From positions 62,001 through 126,000 of the forward strand of contig DAOULV010000010.1 in assembly GCA_034416335.1 (NCBI GenBank): a stretch of DNA of 64,000 nt, read 5' to 3'. This DNA comes from MGML01 sp034416335. Lineage in GTDB: Bacteria; Chloroflexota; Dehalococcoidia; Dehalococcoidales; UBA2162. This document shows positions 25,489 to 34,610 of the stretch, one piece after another; within the stretch, counting starts at the first letter, position 1; each line of letters begins with the position of its first letter. The position numbers were made by a program, and so were the translations under genes. The notes beneath the pieces are model-generated. The model did no database searches, was not told where the DNA came from, and was given only the letters and a program-made list of their open reading frames with translations.

Positions 25489-26889
25489 CTATACGATTAC
25501 CGGTTCTATACCGAGGAACATACAGGCATCTGCAATCGGTTCCAGGTAATCACCGTGTATCATGCTGGCGTGATGTACGAATCCTTCACTTATCAGCGTA
25601 TCGTACAGTTCATCAAGGTCATTGACCTTTATCCAGCTCCATGAACCCCTCAACTCCTGGTCTACCTGTACTGCTTCCCCGGAGGTTATCAGCATTTTAA
25701 AGTTGCCGTTATGTTCCTGTAACCGGCATAGAGTTACCGTACCATCTTTAAGCTGAAATTCCGCCGTTCCCTGAGAACGTTCCACTCCCAGGCTGACTCC
25801 CAGTACGCTCTGATACCTGATTTTTACAGCTTCAGGATTGCCGGCAAGCGACGGTGGAGCATTGCCGCAGTGCCATGCCAGAAACGTATTCTCCTTCTCC
25901 TGGTGTTTTATCGTCCAGTCGATAAAATGAGGTGAAATTTTATTCAATGAGGCCAGGTGTTGAACCAGCATCGTGAGAGCGCCGTAAACGTCCACCTCAC
26001 AGGAAGTCATAACTCCCCGGTCGGTCAGTCTTCCCATTGCGTAGCATGGTGATATACCATACACTTCCTGCATAGCTGTCCAGCACTGGACTCCTATCGC
26101 TGATAGTTTCTTGTCATCGGCAAATCTTGAAAGTGAGTATTCGAGTCCAGCTATCTTTTCCAGTGTATCCTCTGATATGCCCGATGTATCCGCCTGCGTT
26201 TTCATTTCCTGTGCCAGCTTTTGTATCTCTTTAGTATTTTCGCCTTTCGGGTCAGCTATCTTCATAATATCCGGCAACGAAGTCGGGACGACCCTCTGTT
26301 GAAATTGACGCATCATTTCGTCTTCATCGAAAATGCATGTCTCGAATCTTTCCGGTCTTGGACCGACTATTCCAACCCTGGCGCCGATAAAACCTTTACA
26401 GATATTGCAAGCTATTATGAAATCTACCAGGCCAGCTTTAAATTCATCTTCCTCCGGAAATACCAGTCCTCCGAAAGTAAATGGTATCCGTCTCCTGTAA
26501 AGTCCCGACGATATGGAAAGAGTTCCGCAGAATGAGTCGGAACGTCTTCCTCCTTCATTGGTAAACGCTCCTTCTTTCGTACCAAAAAGCATTATCGGTA
26601 ATTCCCGGAAAGCTGCAGCTATGGAAAGAGCTGAAACCTCGTCACCGAATGTCATGGTGCCGATTATCAACCCGTCTATTTCCATTTCAGTAAATAACTT
26701 AATCACCTTTTCCGCTTCAAGGTCATCCCTGACACATCCTCCGATTGTAAGTTGCTCATCCGGTACGATTATTTCGATTTCCGGTATACTGGAGAAGACG
26801 GCGAGGCACCTTTTCCTCATCTCCACAGCCCAGATTTCATCAAAAGGTTCCCGGTGCGCTGGTACGAATCCTAACCGTATTTTTTCCAT
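25489..26889 (-). CDS. L-fucose/L-arabinose isomerase-like protein
   Basis: 466 residues from the ATG at 26887-26889; an ATG three codons upstream abuts the GAGGT ribosome site, so the inner one fits better. The N-terminal half is the Rossmann-like part of fucose isomerases (LGFVPAHREPF, GLIIGTMTFGDEVSA). The C-terminal half has GVQCWTAMQEVYGISPCYAMGRL and the metal region AWHCGNAPPSLA. Some members isomerise aldoses, others are annotated only as family proteins. Together with the neighbouring epimerase and dehydrogenases it suggests sugar breakdown. Confidence 0.82.
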   Translation of the reverse strand: MEKIRLGFVPAHREPFDEIWAVEMRKRCLAVFSSIPEIEIIVPDEQLTIGGCVRDDLEAEKVIKLFTEMEIDGLIIGTMTFGDEVSALSIAAAFRELPIMLFGTKEGAFTNEGGRRSDSFCGTLSISSGLYRRRIPFTFGGLVFPEEDEFKAGLVDFIIACNICKGFIGARVGIVGPRPERFETCIFDEDEMMRQFQQRVVPTSLPDIMKIADPKGENTKEIQKLAQEMKTQADTSGISEDTLEKIAGLEYSLSRFADDKKLSAIGVQCWTAMQEVYGISPCYAMGRLTDRGVMTSCEVDVYGALTMLVQHLASLNKISPHFIDWTIKHQEKENTFLAWHCGNAPPSLAGNPEAVKIRYQSVLGVSLGVERSQGTAEFQLKDGTVTLCRLQEHNGNFKMLITSGEAVQVDQELRGSWSWIKVNDLDELYDTLISEGFVHHASMIHGDYLEPIADACMFLGIEPVIV

Positions 26890-27087
26890 ATCATCCATAC
26901 CTCGTTTGGTATTCTTCTCCCGGTTATGATAAATACTCAGTGATTACATGTCAATTCGGATGAAATATAGCTGGTACCTGTTAGCCGACATTGTCTCAAT
27001 TGCTTTCAAAGGTATATAATTACCTGTAAAAATAGGGCTGCTTCTAAATACATACCCAGATCTGAATACAGTCAGTGGAGGTAAATT

Positions 27088-28800
27088 ATGGCAAAAGAAA
27101 AGTTAATCTCTGTAGTGAGTCCCGTGGCTGAAAGGTATAAACTGGCTCCGGATGAGCCGCCGCCCGGATTCCCCGGGCCGCCCGGGGCATTCAGGTTCGA
27201 CCCGGGAGAAATTACTTACGCCAAACGCCTGGATACACTGGATAACAAGACAATTTACCTGGTAGATATCGGATTCGGCGGTGGTTACAATTTTATGCTG
27301 GAAGTACAAAAATGGTTTAAAGACCATAAACCGTCCGTGACAACAATACCCCGCCGAAAACCGGGGCACGTCTTTTCGGATGATGACAGCGAACTTTGGG
27401 AGGAAGTGAAGGAAAAAGGAGATGCCGTAATTCTCGGCGTTGCCGGCTGACCGGGCTGCGTTTCAGCAGTTGCTGGAGGCGGAGTCAACCTTGAAAAGAA
27501 TTACGGTATTCCCGTAGCCCCGATTTCTGCTTACACGATGGAAGCCGTAGCCAAGAGTGACCCCAGGGCTATCGCTTTACCCATCATCTACACTCCCGAC
27601 CCCGTCATAGGAATGTCTCCCGACACTCTCTACAAAAAACTTCTCGAGGGTAATGACCCCGAGACCGGGAAACCGGTAATCGATGAGATTATCGATGTGT
27701 TAACCAAACCGCAGAAAAAGAAGAACGGTTCTAGACCGGCTACCGAACCTGATATTCCAAAGGAAATAAAACCAGATACCGAAGATAACCTGCAGCAGAT
27801 ATTTTACGACAGGGGCTGGACGGACGGACTTCCTATCATCCTTCCTACCGAAGAACGCGTACAGAAAATGCTTACAGGTACGAACCGTTCTCCTGACGAA
27901 GAAGTGGGACAGTCTTACGACCATGACCATCACGAGATGATCAAATATACTGTCCGTGACATAGCTGTCGTCGCCGTAATGGCAGGAGCTAAACCGGAAT
28001 ATTTTCCCGTAATACTGGCAATAGCATCGATGAGACAATCTTCGATTGCTCCGTCGACAACGGCTTTCGGCAGTATGCTGTTGGTTAACGGTCCTATACG
28101 CAACGAACTGGGTATGAATTCCGGGATTGGGGCGTTCAGCCCTATAAATCAGGCTAACTCGGTAATCGGCAGAGCGTGGACATTGCTGAGTATCTGCTGG
28201 GGATACGCCAAGACCAAGAGGACTCTGTGGAGTTCTCAGGGATGCAACGAGCTGTACAACAATATGTGCGTTGCCGAGAACGAAGAGAGAAGTCCCTGGG
28301 CGCCTTTCCACGTGGATAAGGGATTTAAACCGGAGGAAAGCGTTGTCAGTATTTTCAGGGGCTGGGCGGTCGTTAACAGCATCGGATGCGCGGCCAACCG
28401 ACCTCTTCACGAGGAACTCAGCCGCCAGTTTAATGCAATACCGCCTCTGGGATCAAGGGCGACTATCGTGATGGACCCACTGGTAGCATCAAACCTGAAA
28501 AACAACGAGGGCTTCGAGACCAAGATGGACTATTGCCGCCATCTCTCAGAGAACATCAAGATAAGAGCCGGTGATTACTGGAAGACCGACCATATTGACA
28601 TGCTCGTGTCAACTGATGCTGTAAATGGAGTGGAACCATTTGCTACATGGAAAGCACTGCCCGATGATGCGTTGTTCGCTCCGTTCAATATTCCCGAAAA
28701 CATTAACCTGGTAGTCGTAGGCGGTGAAACAAGCCCGTTATGGAAGGCTTCCGAATTCGGATATTCCGGAAGCGCATCCGTAGATAAATGGCGGGCTTGA
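27088..28800 (+). CDS. UGSC-like selenoprotein with in-frame UGA at 27448-27450
   Basis: Two frames in one register are joined by UGA, giving 570 residues with Sec at residue 121 in GVAG-Sec-PGCVSAV. Sec-x-x-Cys is a thioredoxin-like redox pair, matching the known UGSC (seleno)protein family in spirit. The N-terminus shares RLDT-x6-KTIY with the gene at 12999. The C-terminal half shares GLPIILPTEERVQKMLTGT and later GPIRNELGMN. The first stretch is unusually proline/glycine-rich (PPPGFPGPPGAF). Downstream of UGA a 7-bp stem with a 4-nt loop (27461-27478) is a SECIS candidate. The gene lies between the sugar genes and a transketolase pair. The reaction is unknown. Confidence 0.82.
27461..27478 (+). 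promoter_or_regulatory. Candidate SECIS hairpin
   Basis: TTTCAGC (27461-27467) pairs with GCTGGAG (27472-27478), counting two G-U pairs, and the loop is AGTT. The loop begins 18 nt after the UGA, inside the spacing of bacterial SECIS elements. An overlapping alternative (CTGC/GCAG, 27456-27469) exists, so the fold is uncertain. Confidence 0.4.
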
Positions 28801-28869
28801 ATATCTAAAACTGGAAGTAACCGAATCTATACTCGTAATAAATAATATTGCAGCTAAAGGAGGTAGTTA

Positions 28870-29730
28870 ATGGCTGACCAGAAGGAAGTGGCACGCCTGA
28901 AGGACCTGGCATGTGATATGCGCAAGAAATTGCTTTATCTTTGCGGTACCTACGAAGGAGTGGTGCACATCGGAGGAGACCTTTCGATGACGGATATCCT
29001 TATCGGTCTCTTTCACCACGGAATGAACGTTAATCCCGACGATATACAGGATCCTGCCAGAGACCGCTTTATACTCAGTAAAGGGCACGGGGCAGTCTGT
29101 ATGTATATCGCAATGGCATTGAGAGGATTCTTCGATTACGATGATATCCTGGCGAGATACGGAAAACTCGATAGTCCTTACGGGATGCATGTGTGCAAGG
29201 TATACCTTCCCGGGGCCGAATGTTCTACCGGTTCTCTCGGACATGGCCTGGCCGTGTCGGTAGGTATGGCTTTTTCCGCCAGACAGAAAAAACAGGGGCA
29301 CCGTGTCTTTTGCATGATGGGAGATGGTGAAACCTGTGAAGGTTCGGTCTGGGAAGCGGTCAACACCGCCGGCTCGTACAAACTCGGGAATCTTGTAGGC
29401 ATCGTAGACAAAAACAGGCAGCTTATGACCAGTTACGCAAACGAATCCATCAGCTTTGAACATTATGCGGACAGGTGGCGAGCTTTCGGCTGGGATGCGA
29501 TAGAAATCGACGGTCACAATATGGACCAGATTGTAGATGCCCTGGATAATTTGCCGCCGGTAACCAGCGACAAACCTACCGTGCTTATCTGTGAAACGGT
29601 AAAGGGGAAAGGCGTTTCTTTTATGGAGGGAGTAATCGGCTGGCATGCCGGAGCTTTAAGTACCGAAGATATGGAAAAAGCCATAGCAGAAGTCGATGCT
29701 GCCTGCGAAACCGAAAGGAGTGCGGCATAA
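28870..29730 (+). CDS. Transketolase, N-terminal (TPP-binding) subunit
   Basis: 286 residues. The TPP/metal site is GDGETCEGSVWEAVNTAG followed by NLVGIVDKNRQ, in the usual GDG-x(about 26)-N arrangement. RFILSKGHGAVCMYIA and GSLGHGLAVSVGMA are standard transketolase motifs. It transfers two-carbon units between sugars, jointly with the C-terminal subunit, whose start overlaps this stop by one base (TAATG). AAAGGAGG precedes the ATG. Split transketolases are common in anaerobes and archaea. Confidence 0.94.
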   Translation: MADQKEVARLKDLACDMRKKLLYLCGTYEGVVHIGGDLSMTDILIGLFHHGMNVNPDDIQDPARDRFILSKGHGAVCMYIAMALRGFFDYDDILARYGKLDSPYGMHVCKVYLPGAECSTGSLGHGLAVSVGMAFSARQKKQGHRVFCMMGDGETCEGSVWEAVNTAGSYKLGNLVGIVDKNRQLMTSYANESISFEHYADRWRAFGWDAIEIDGHNMDQIVDALDNLPPVTSDKPTVLICETVKGKGVSFMEGVIGWHAGALSTEDMEKAIAEVDAACETERSAA

Positions 29731-30683
29731 TGAGAATGTCAATAAACTTCGGCAGTTTTGGTTCAGCCCGATCTATTATCGGCGATACACTCCACGAACT
29801 CGGTGCCAAATACGATAATATCTGGGCATTGACGGCTGACACCGGCGGCTGGATTGCCGCATTCAGGAAAGACTTCCCCGACAGGTTTGTCGATGTCGGA
29901 ATCGCAGAACAGAACCTTGCCGGTATTGCAGCCGGACTGGCTCTTGAAGGTAATATCCCGTTCATAGCCGGTATGATCCCGTTTATGACTATGCGTGCCT
30001 GTGAACAGAACCGGACCGACATAGCCTACCAGGACCTTCCTGTTAGACTTATCGGGACCGGTGGCGGTCTTACTTCAGGCGGAGGTTCCACTCATAATGC
30101 TATGGAAGATATAGCGATAATGAAATCGATGGTCAATATGACGGTGATGTCGATAGGTGACCCGAATATGATACGCGATATTATGTACCTCAGTATCGAT
30201 TATCCCCATCCGATGTACATTCGTCTAGCCCAGGGAAAACAGGACAGGATTCTCTACGAACCCGGGACTATAGATTTCAAAATCGGTATGGGTCTGGTGG
30301 CCAGGGAAGGTAACGATGCTGCAATCATATCTCACGGAGAAATGGTATTCGAGGCGATTGAAGCAGCCAACGAACTTGAAGAAGAAGGAATCAGCGTCAG
30401 AGTGGTCGATATGTATTCTATCAAACCGGTAGATAGCGACCTTATTCTTCAGACAATAAAAGAAGTCGATAATATCCTGGTGCTGGAAGACCATCTTATG
30501 GATGGCGGTCTTGCCAGTGTGATTGCCGACGTTTTTGCGGATAACGGGGCATACCCGAAGAAATTCAAGCGACTCGGTATTCCGCAGATATACGCGGGTT
30601 TCGGCAGCGGCGCCGAGCAGCGAGCCAAATATGGTTATGATAAGGAAGCCGCCAAGGCAGCTATCAGGGAGATGGTGAAATAG
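29730..30683 (+). CDS. Transketolase, C-terminal subunit
   Basis: 317 residues with the pyrimidine-binding domain (DVGIAEQNLAGIAAGLALEG, holding the catalytic Glu) and the C-terminal transketolase domain (VVDMYSIKPVD, ILVLEDHLMDGGLAS). Overlaps the N-subunit by one base, so translation is coupled. A terminator follows at 30733-30760. A DXS-like function is less likely, as the gene is split and short. Confidence 0.94.
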   Translation: MRMSINFGSFGSARSIIGDTLHELGAKYDNIWALTADTGGWIAAFRKDFPDRFVDVGIAEQNLAGIAAGLALEGNIPFIAGMIPFMTMRACEQNRTDIAYQDLPVRLIGTGGGLTSGGGSTHNAMEDIAIMKSMVNMTVMSIGDPNMIRDIMYLSIDYPHPMYIRLAQGKQDRILYEPGTIDFKIGMGLVAREGNDAAIISHGEMVFEAIEAANELEEEGISVRVVDMYSIKPVDSDLILQTIKEVDNILVLEDHLMDGGLASVIADVFADNGAYPKKFKRLGIPQIYAGFGSGAEQRAKYGYDKEAAKAAIREMVK

Positions 30684-30732
30684 CCTTCCGGTAATACTTC
30701 AATCGGTATACTGTAAATGGAAATCAAATTAA

Positions 30733-30762
30733 AAGGGAGGAATCGTACATTTCCTCCCTTTA
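30733..30762 (+). terminator. Rho-independent terminator after the transketolase genes
   Basis: A 10-bp stem, AAGGGAGGAA (30733-30742) with TTCCTCCCTT (30751-30760), followed by a T-rich run. Confidence 0.85.
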
Positions 30763-30846
30763 TTATTCCCTGATGGTATCCGTACTGTTTCAATAACAGA
30801 TAGATTCGTATAAAATATTCGGTAAATACGAAAAAGGAGAATAACT

Positions 30847-31557
30847 GTGAGTAAAGGACCGGTACATGCTATGATATTTTCTCCCCATCCGGCGGATACC
30901 GAATTCGGTGTCGGCGGTACCGTAGCCAAGTGGATACGCGCCGGAAAGGAAGTCGTTTACGTAATCGCTACAAACGGCGATAAAGCTTCCAGCGACCCGA
31001 ATATTTCCGCGGACGAACTCGCCGGGATAAGAGCCGGCGAGCAGCGAAGAGCTGCCGAACTGCTCGGTGTAAAAGAAGTGGTGTTCATGGGACATCCTGA
31101 CCTTGGACTTGAAAATGTCCCCGGATTCCAGAAGGAAATTTTAAGGCTGTTTCTGAGTTTCCGACCTGAGATTGTAGTAACCTGCGATCCTAATAATCCA
31201 AAGTATTTCTCCAGCCCGGACCACCGTGTTCTCGGAAGAGCTGTCCTTGATGCTGTCTGGCCTCTTGCCCTGGCTGTGAACTATTACCGCGACCTTATGG
31301 CGGAAGGGCTTGAAATCCACAGGGCTAAAGAAATGTATCTGTGGATGAGCGGCGAACCTAATTACTATAATGATATTTCCGAAGTCTTCGACCTGAAGAT
31401 GAAAGCGGTGGATATTCACCAGAGTCAGATAGGGCCGAACGGTAATGCCCCGGATTTCAGAGATTTTCTCATGGAAGGAAACAAGAATGCGGGTAAGCAG
31501 GTTAACTGTGAATGGGCGGAAGCTTTCCACCGCATGGAAGTGCTTCAGCGCCTGTAA
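30847..31557 (+). CDS. PIG-L/LmbE family deacetylase-like protein
   Basis: 236 residues from a GTG with AAAGGAG upstream. The family signature is HPDDE at the N-terminus; here it reads HPADTE, keeping His and the second Asp (zinc ligands) but losing the first Asp, which is the usual catalytic base. The later SSPDHRVLGRAVLDAVW is well conserved. Members deacetylate N-acetylglucosamine-containing thiols or lipids; with the altered base this one may be inactive or use another reaction. It is followed by nitroreductase and hydrolase genes on the same strand. Confidence 0.85.
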   Translation: MSKGPVHAMIFSPHPADTEFGVGGTVAKWIRAGKEVVYVIATNGDKASSDPNISADELAGIRAGEQRRAAELLGVKEVVFMGHPDLGLENVPGFQKEILRLFLSFRPEIVVTCDPNNPKYFSSPDHRVLGRAVLDAVWPLALAVNYYRDLMAEGLEIHRAKEMYLWMSGEPNYYNDISEVFDLKMKAVDIHQSQIGPNGNAPDFRDFLMEGNKNAGKQVNCEWAEAFHRMEVLQRL

Positions 31558-31589
31558 TCTTTAGGTTTTTATAAGAGATTAAATTATTC

Positions 31590-32141
31590 ATGGCTCTAAT
31601 AGATTTACTGAAACAGAGAAGAAGCGTCAGGGATTTTCTCGATAAACCTGTCGAGAGGGATAAAATACTGATGTGCCTGGAAGCTGCCAGACTGGCGCCG
31701 TCTGCCAGTAATTCTCAGCCGTGGAATTTCCTGGTTGTCGACGACCTTTTGGTCATAGATAGATTATGTAAAGAAGCTTTCAGTGGCGTATATATGGTAA
31801 ACGCCTTTTGCAGGAAAGCTCCTGCAGTACTGGTCGTGATATCCGAACAGTCTAAATTCCTCACCAGGATAGCGGCTATGTTCCGTGGCACCCAGTTCTA
31901 CCTGATAGATATCGGGATTTCGGTAGAACATTTCATTCTACAGGCTGAGGAACTCGGACTCGGGACCTGCTGGATCGGCTGGTTCGACGAAAAAGCGGTC
32001 AAGAAGAATCTCTCCATACCGGAAGATAAAAAGGTGGACGTTCTGGTAGCAGTTGGTTACCGCGATACAAATAAACCGCTAAAGGAACATAAACGGGAAA
32101 AACTCGAGGACATAATTGCTTTTAACGAATATAAAAAATAA
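31590..32141 (+). CDS. Nitroreductase family FMN protein
   Basis: 183 residues. Begins LIDLLKQRRSVRDFLDKPV, with FMN contacts RRSVR, ARLAPSASNSQPW, and the late LGLGTCWIGWFDE. Family members are FMN-dependent NAD(P)H oxidoreductases acting on nitro compounds, quinones or other acceptors; some have a dehalogenase role. The substrate is not evident. Spacing to the next gene is 17 bp, so they likely share a transcript. Confidence 0.92.
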   Translation: MALIDLLKQRRSVRDFLDKPVERDKILMCLEAARLAPSASNSQPWNFLVVDDLLVIDRLCKEAFSGVYMVNAFCRKAPAVLVVISEQSKFLTRIAAMFRGTQFYLIDIGISVEHFILQAEELGLGTCWIGWFDEKAVKKNLSIPEDKKVDVLVAVGYRDTNKPLKEHKREKLEDIIAFNEYKK

Positions 32142-32158
32142 TCCGGGAGATAAAAACG

Positions 32159-32968
32159 ATGCCTGAAGTAAGAGTAAACGACATCAGTATGTACTACGAA
32201 ATTCATGGTGAAGGCGAACCTCTTTTCCTTATAATGGGACTCGGCGGCGACCATTTCCGCTGGTTCAGAATACTCCCGCTCCTTGCAGAGAATTTCAAGG
32301 TAGTAACCTTCGATAATCGAGGTGTCGGTAAGACCGATAAGCCGGATATCCCCTACACTATGAAAATGATGGCGGATGATGTCGCCGGTTTTATAGACGC
32401 TGTCGGTATCGATAAAGCCCATATATTCGGGATTTCTCTCGGAGGGATGATAGCCCAGAATTTCGCCCTGCTCCACCCGGATAGAATTATCAGCCTTATG
32501 CTTGGGTGCACATTCTGCGGCGGCAGCCACAGTGTGTCCAATGAATCATCCGGGAGAAGCGTCCTCGATCCTTCTTTGATTGAAACAATGCTGCCGGAAG
32601 AAAGGGCCGTTGAGATGCTGCCGGCGCTTTACAGTCGCGAATTCATCGATAACAATCCGGATTTTGTGAATATACAGATAGAATACGCGAAGAATAATCC
32701 CCCCGATCCGGTCGGATACCGAAGACAATTAGGTGCAGCCGGCACCCACAATACCTACGACCGTCTCCCCGAAGTAGAACTCCCGACGCTGGTTATTGCC
32801 GGTGATGCCGATGTCCTCATACCGGCTGAAAATTCCCGCATTATCGCGTCCAGGATACCGGACGCTGAACTGGTAATACTACCCGGCCTCGGTCATGGCT
32901 TTTATACCGAAGCCAACAAAGAAACGGCCGAGATACTTACCGACTTTATGAAACGTCATAACTCCTGA
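32159..32968 (+). CDS. Alpha/beta hydrolase
   Basis: 269 residues. Nucleophile elbow GISLGGMIAQNFA (Ser about 95), HG-type oxyanion loop replaced by IMGLGGDHFRW, acid in VIAGDADVLIP and catalytic His in LGHGFYTE (about 250). Resembles 3-oxoadipate enol-lactonase-like hydrolases. GGGAGAT precedes the ATG. Convergent with the TPP enzyme gene 29 bp downstream. Confidence 0.9.
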   Translation: MPEVRVNDISMYYEIHGEGEPLFLIMGLGGDHFRWFRILPLLAENFKVVTFDNRGVGKTDKPDIPYTMKMMADDVAGFIDAVGIDKAHIFGISLGGMIAQNFALLHPDRIISLMLGCTFCGGSHSVSNESSGRSVLDPSLIETMLPEERAVEMLPALYSREFIDNNPDFVNIQIEYAKNNPPDPVGYRRQLGAAGTHNTYDRLPEVELPTLVIAGDADVLIPAENSRIIASRIPDAELVILPGLGHGFYTEANKETAEILTDFMKRHNS

Positions 32969-32997
32969 GATGTCACCGGTTCATAGCCGTTGGTCAT

Positions 32998-34608
32998 TCA
33001 GCGGTTGATTTCCCAGGGAGCCTCCATATCCGGCACGGGTAATTCGATTACAACCGGCAGGTCTTCGGCTATTGCGGATTTTAAAGCGTCTCTTAATTCA
33101 TCAACGTGCTGAAGTTTTATCCCTTTGGCCCCGAACGATTCCGCCAGCCGGGCAAAATCCGGGTTCCTGAGCTGCGTGCCGATGACACGGTTTTGGAAGC
33201 GGTTCTGTTGAATCCTCTCGCAACTGCCGTATGAGTTGTTATTCAGGACCAGAGTTACCGTATTGATTTTCTCCTGGACCGCCGTAGCCAGTTCGGATGC
33301 TGCGTAAAGAAACCCTCCATCGCCGCAGAGTGCTACTACCGGTTTATCCGGGTTGCCGACTTTAGCTCCGAGCGCAGTCGGGAATGCATACCCGAGTGTC
33401 CCGAAATACGAGGAAGATAAATAGGTGCGGGGTTCGTAAACGGGATATGCCATCTGGCACCAGTAACCGAGGTTCGTGACTCCGGGCACCAGAATACCGT
33501 TGCCGATTTCATTACGTATAGTCTGCAATATCGAAAACTGCGTTGGAGCCGATTCTTTTAACACTTTAAGAGCGTCTCGCTTTAGCTGCTGTAAATAATC
33601 CTTGTCCCATAGGCTTTTCGATTTTGCCGGTATTTCTTCGACAATCGAACCGATTGCAGAACGTGCGTCGGCCTGAATACCGATATTCACCGGGAAATTT
33701 CTTCCTATTTCATCCGGATCGATATCTATTTGAATTAGTTTTTTACCGCTTTGTATAAACTGCTGGTTCCGCCGGGCGGATATCCGGCTGCCGATAACGA
33801 TAAACACATCCGCCATTGATATCGCGGTGTTGACAGCACCATTAGCGCTCCCCAGGCATAGATAATGAGATTCGCTTAGACTTCCTTTACCCTCATCGGT
33901 AGTAATCACCGGTGCGTTAACAAGTTCCGCGAGATGCTTCAGTTCCGCCGACGCTTCCGAACTGATTACGCCCCCTCCTGCCACTATCAACGGGTACTCC
34001 GATTTACTAACCAGTTCGGCGACTTCTGATACTTTATCTTTATCCGGAACAGGTATATCCGGTTCTGTCCGCTCGATTCGATGAGTTTCGGTGGAAGATG
34101 ATAAAAAGTCAAGGGGAATCTCGATTTCAACCGGGCGCTGTCTGCCGGTCTTCAGTTCACGGAATGCTCGATGCACCGAGTCGCTAATTTCTCCGGGATC
34201 GGAAACTCTGTGACGCCATTTCGTAATGGGTTTGAGTACATCGAGCTGGTCGTCCATCTCGTGGAGAGAGCCCTTGTTTTTACCGATACCGGAACTGTCG
34301 ATTTGCCCGGCGATCATCAGAACGGGGACAGACGCCGCGTAAGCGGTTCCCAGAGCCGCAGCAGCATTGAGGACGCCGGGACCCGGCACGACAACCGCCA
34401 CTCCCTCTTTCCCGGTGGTACGAGCGTATCCCAGAGCCATGTATCCCGCTCCCTGCTCGTGCCTGACCGTTATCCACCTTATCCCCTTATGCTGGTACAC
34501 AGCATCGAGGATATCCATTATCTGGACCCCGGGTATCCCGAATACCACCTCGGTATTTTCCCGGGCTAACGCATCGACAAGTGCTTCCGCCCCTGTAACA
34601 GAAGCCAT
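32998..34608 (-). CDS. Thiamine-diphosphate enzyme, acetolactate-synthase-like
   Basis: 536 residues with all three TPP-enzyme domains: N-terminal pyrimidine domain (EVVFGIPGVQIMDIL, VRHEQGAGYMALGYAR with the catalytic Glu), central domain (PLIVAGGGVISSEA), and the C-terminal cofactor domain (ALCGDGGFLYAASELATA then NNNSYG). It lacks an adjacent small IlvH subunit, so a catabolic or decarboxylase role (oxalyl-CoA-, benzoylformate- or sulfo-type) is as likely as acetolactate synthesis. The start lies 2 bp after the MmgE/PrpD stop, forming an operon. Confidence 0.88.
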   Translation of the reverse strand: MASVTGAEALVDALARENTEVVFGIPGVQIMDILDAVYQHKGIRWITVRHEQGAGYMALGYARTTGKEGVAVVVPGPGVLNAAAALGTAYAASVPVLMIAGQIDSSGIGKNKGSLHEMDDQLDVLKPITKWRHRVSDPGEISDSVHRAFRELKTGRQRPVEIEIPLDFLSSSTETHRIERTEPDIPVPDKDKVSEVAELVSKSEYPLIVAGGGVISSEASAELKHLAELVNAPVITTDEGKGSLSESHYLCLGSANGAVNTAISMADVFIVIGSRISARRNQQFIQSGKKLIQIDIDPDEIGRNFPVNIGIQADARSAIGSIVEEIPAKSKSLWDKDYLQQLKRDALKVLKESAPTQFSILQTIRNEIGNGILVPGVTNLGYWCQMAYPVYEPRTYLSSSYFGTLGYAFPTALGAKVGNPDKPVVALCGDGGFLYAASELATAVQEKINTVTLVLNNNSYGSCERIQQNRFQNRVIGTQLRNPDFARLAESFGAKGIKLQHVDELRDALKSAIAEDLPVVIELPVPDMEAPWEINR

Positions 34609-34610
34609 TT

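Noticed and set aside
27448..27450. Pseudogene or frameshift in the 27088 gene
   Set aside because: The frame is the same before and after the UGA, the next 449 residues stay open and keep motifs shared with the 12999 gene.
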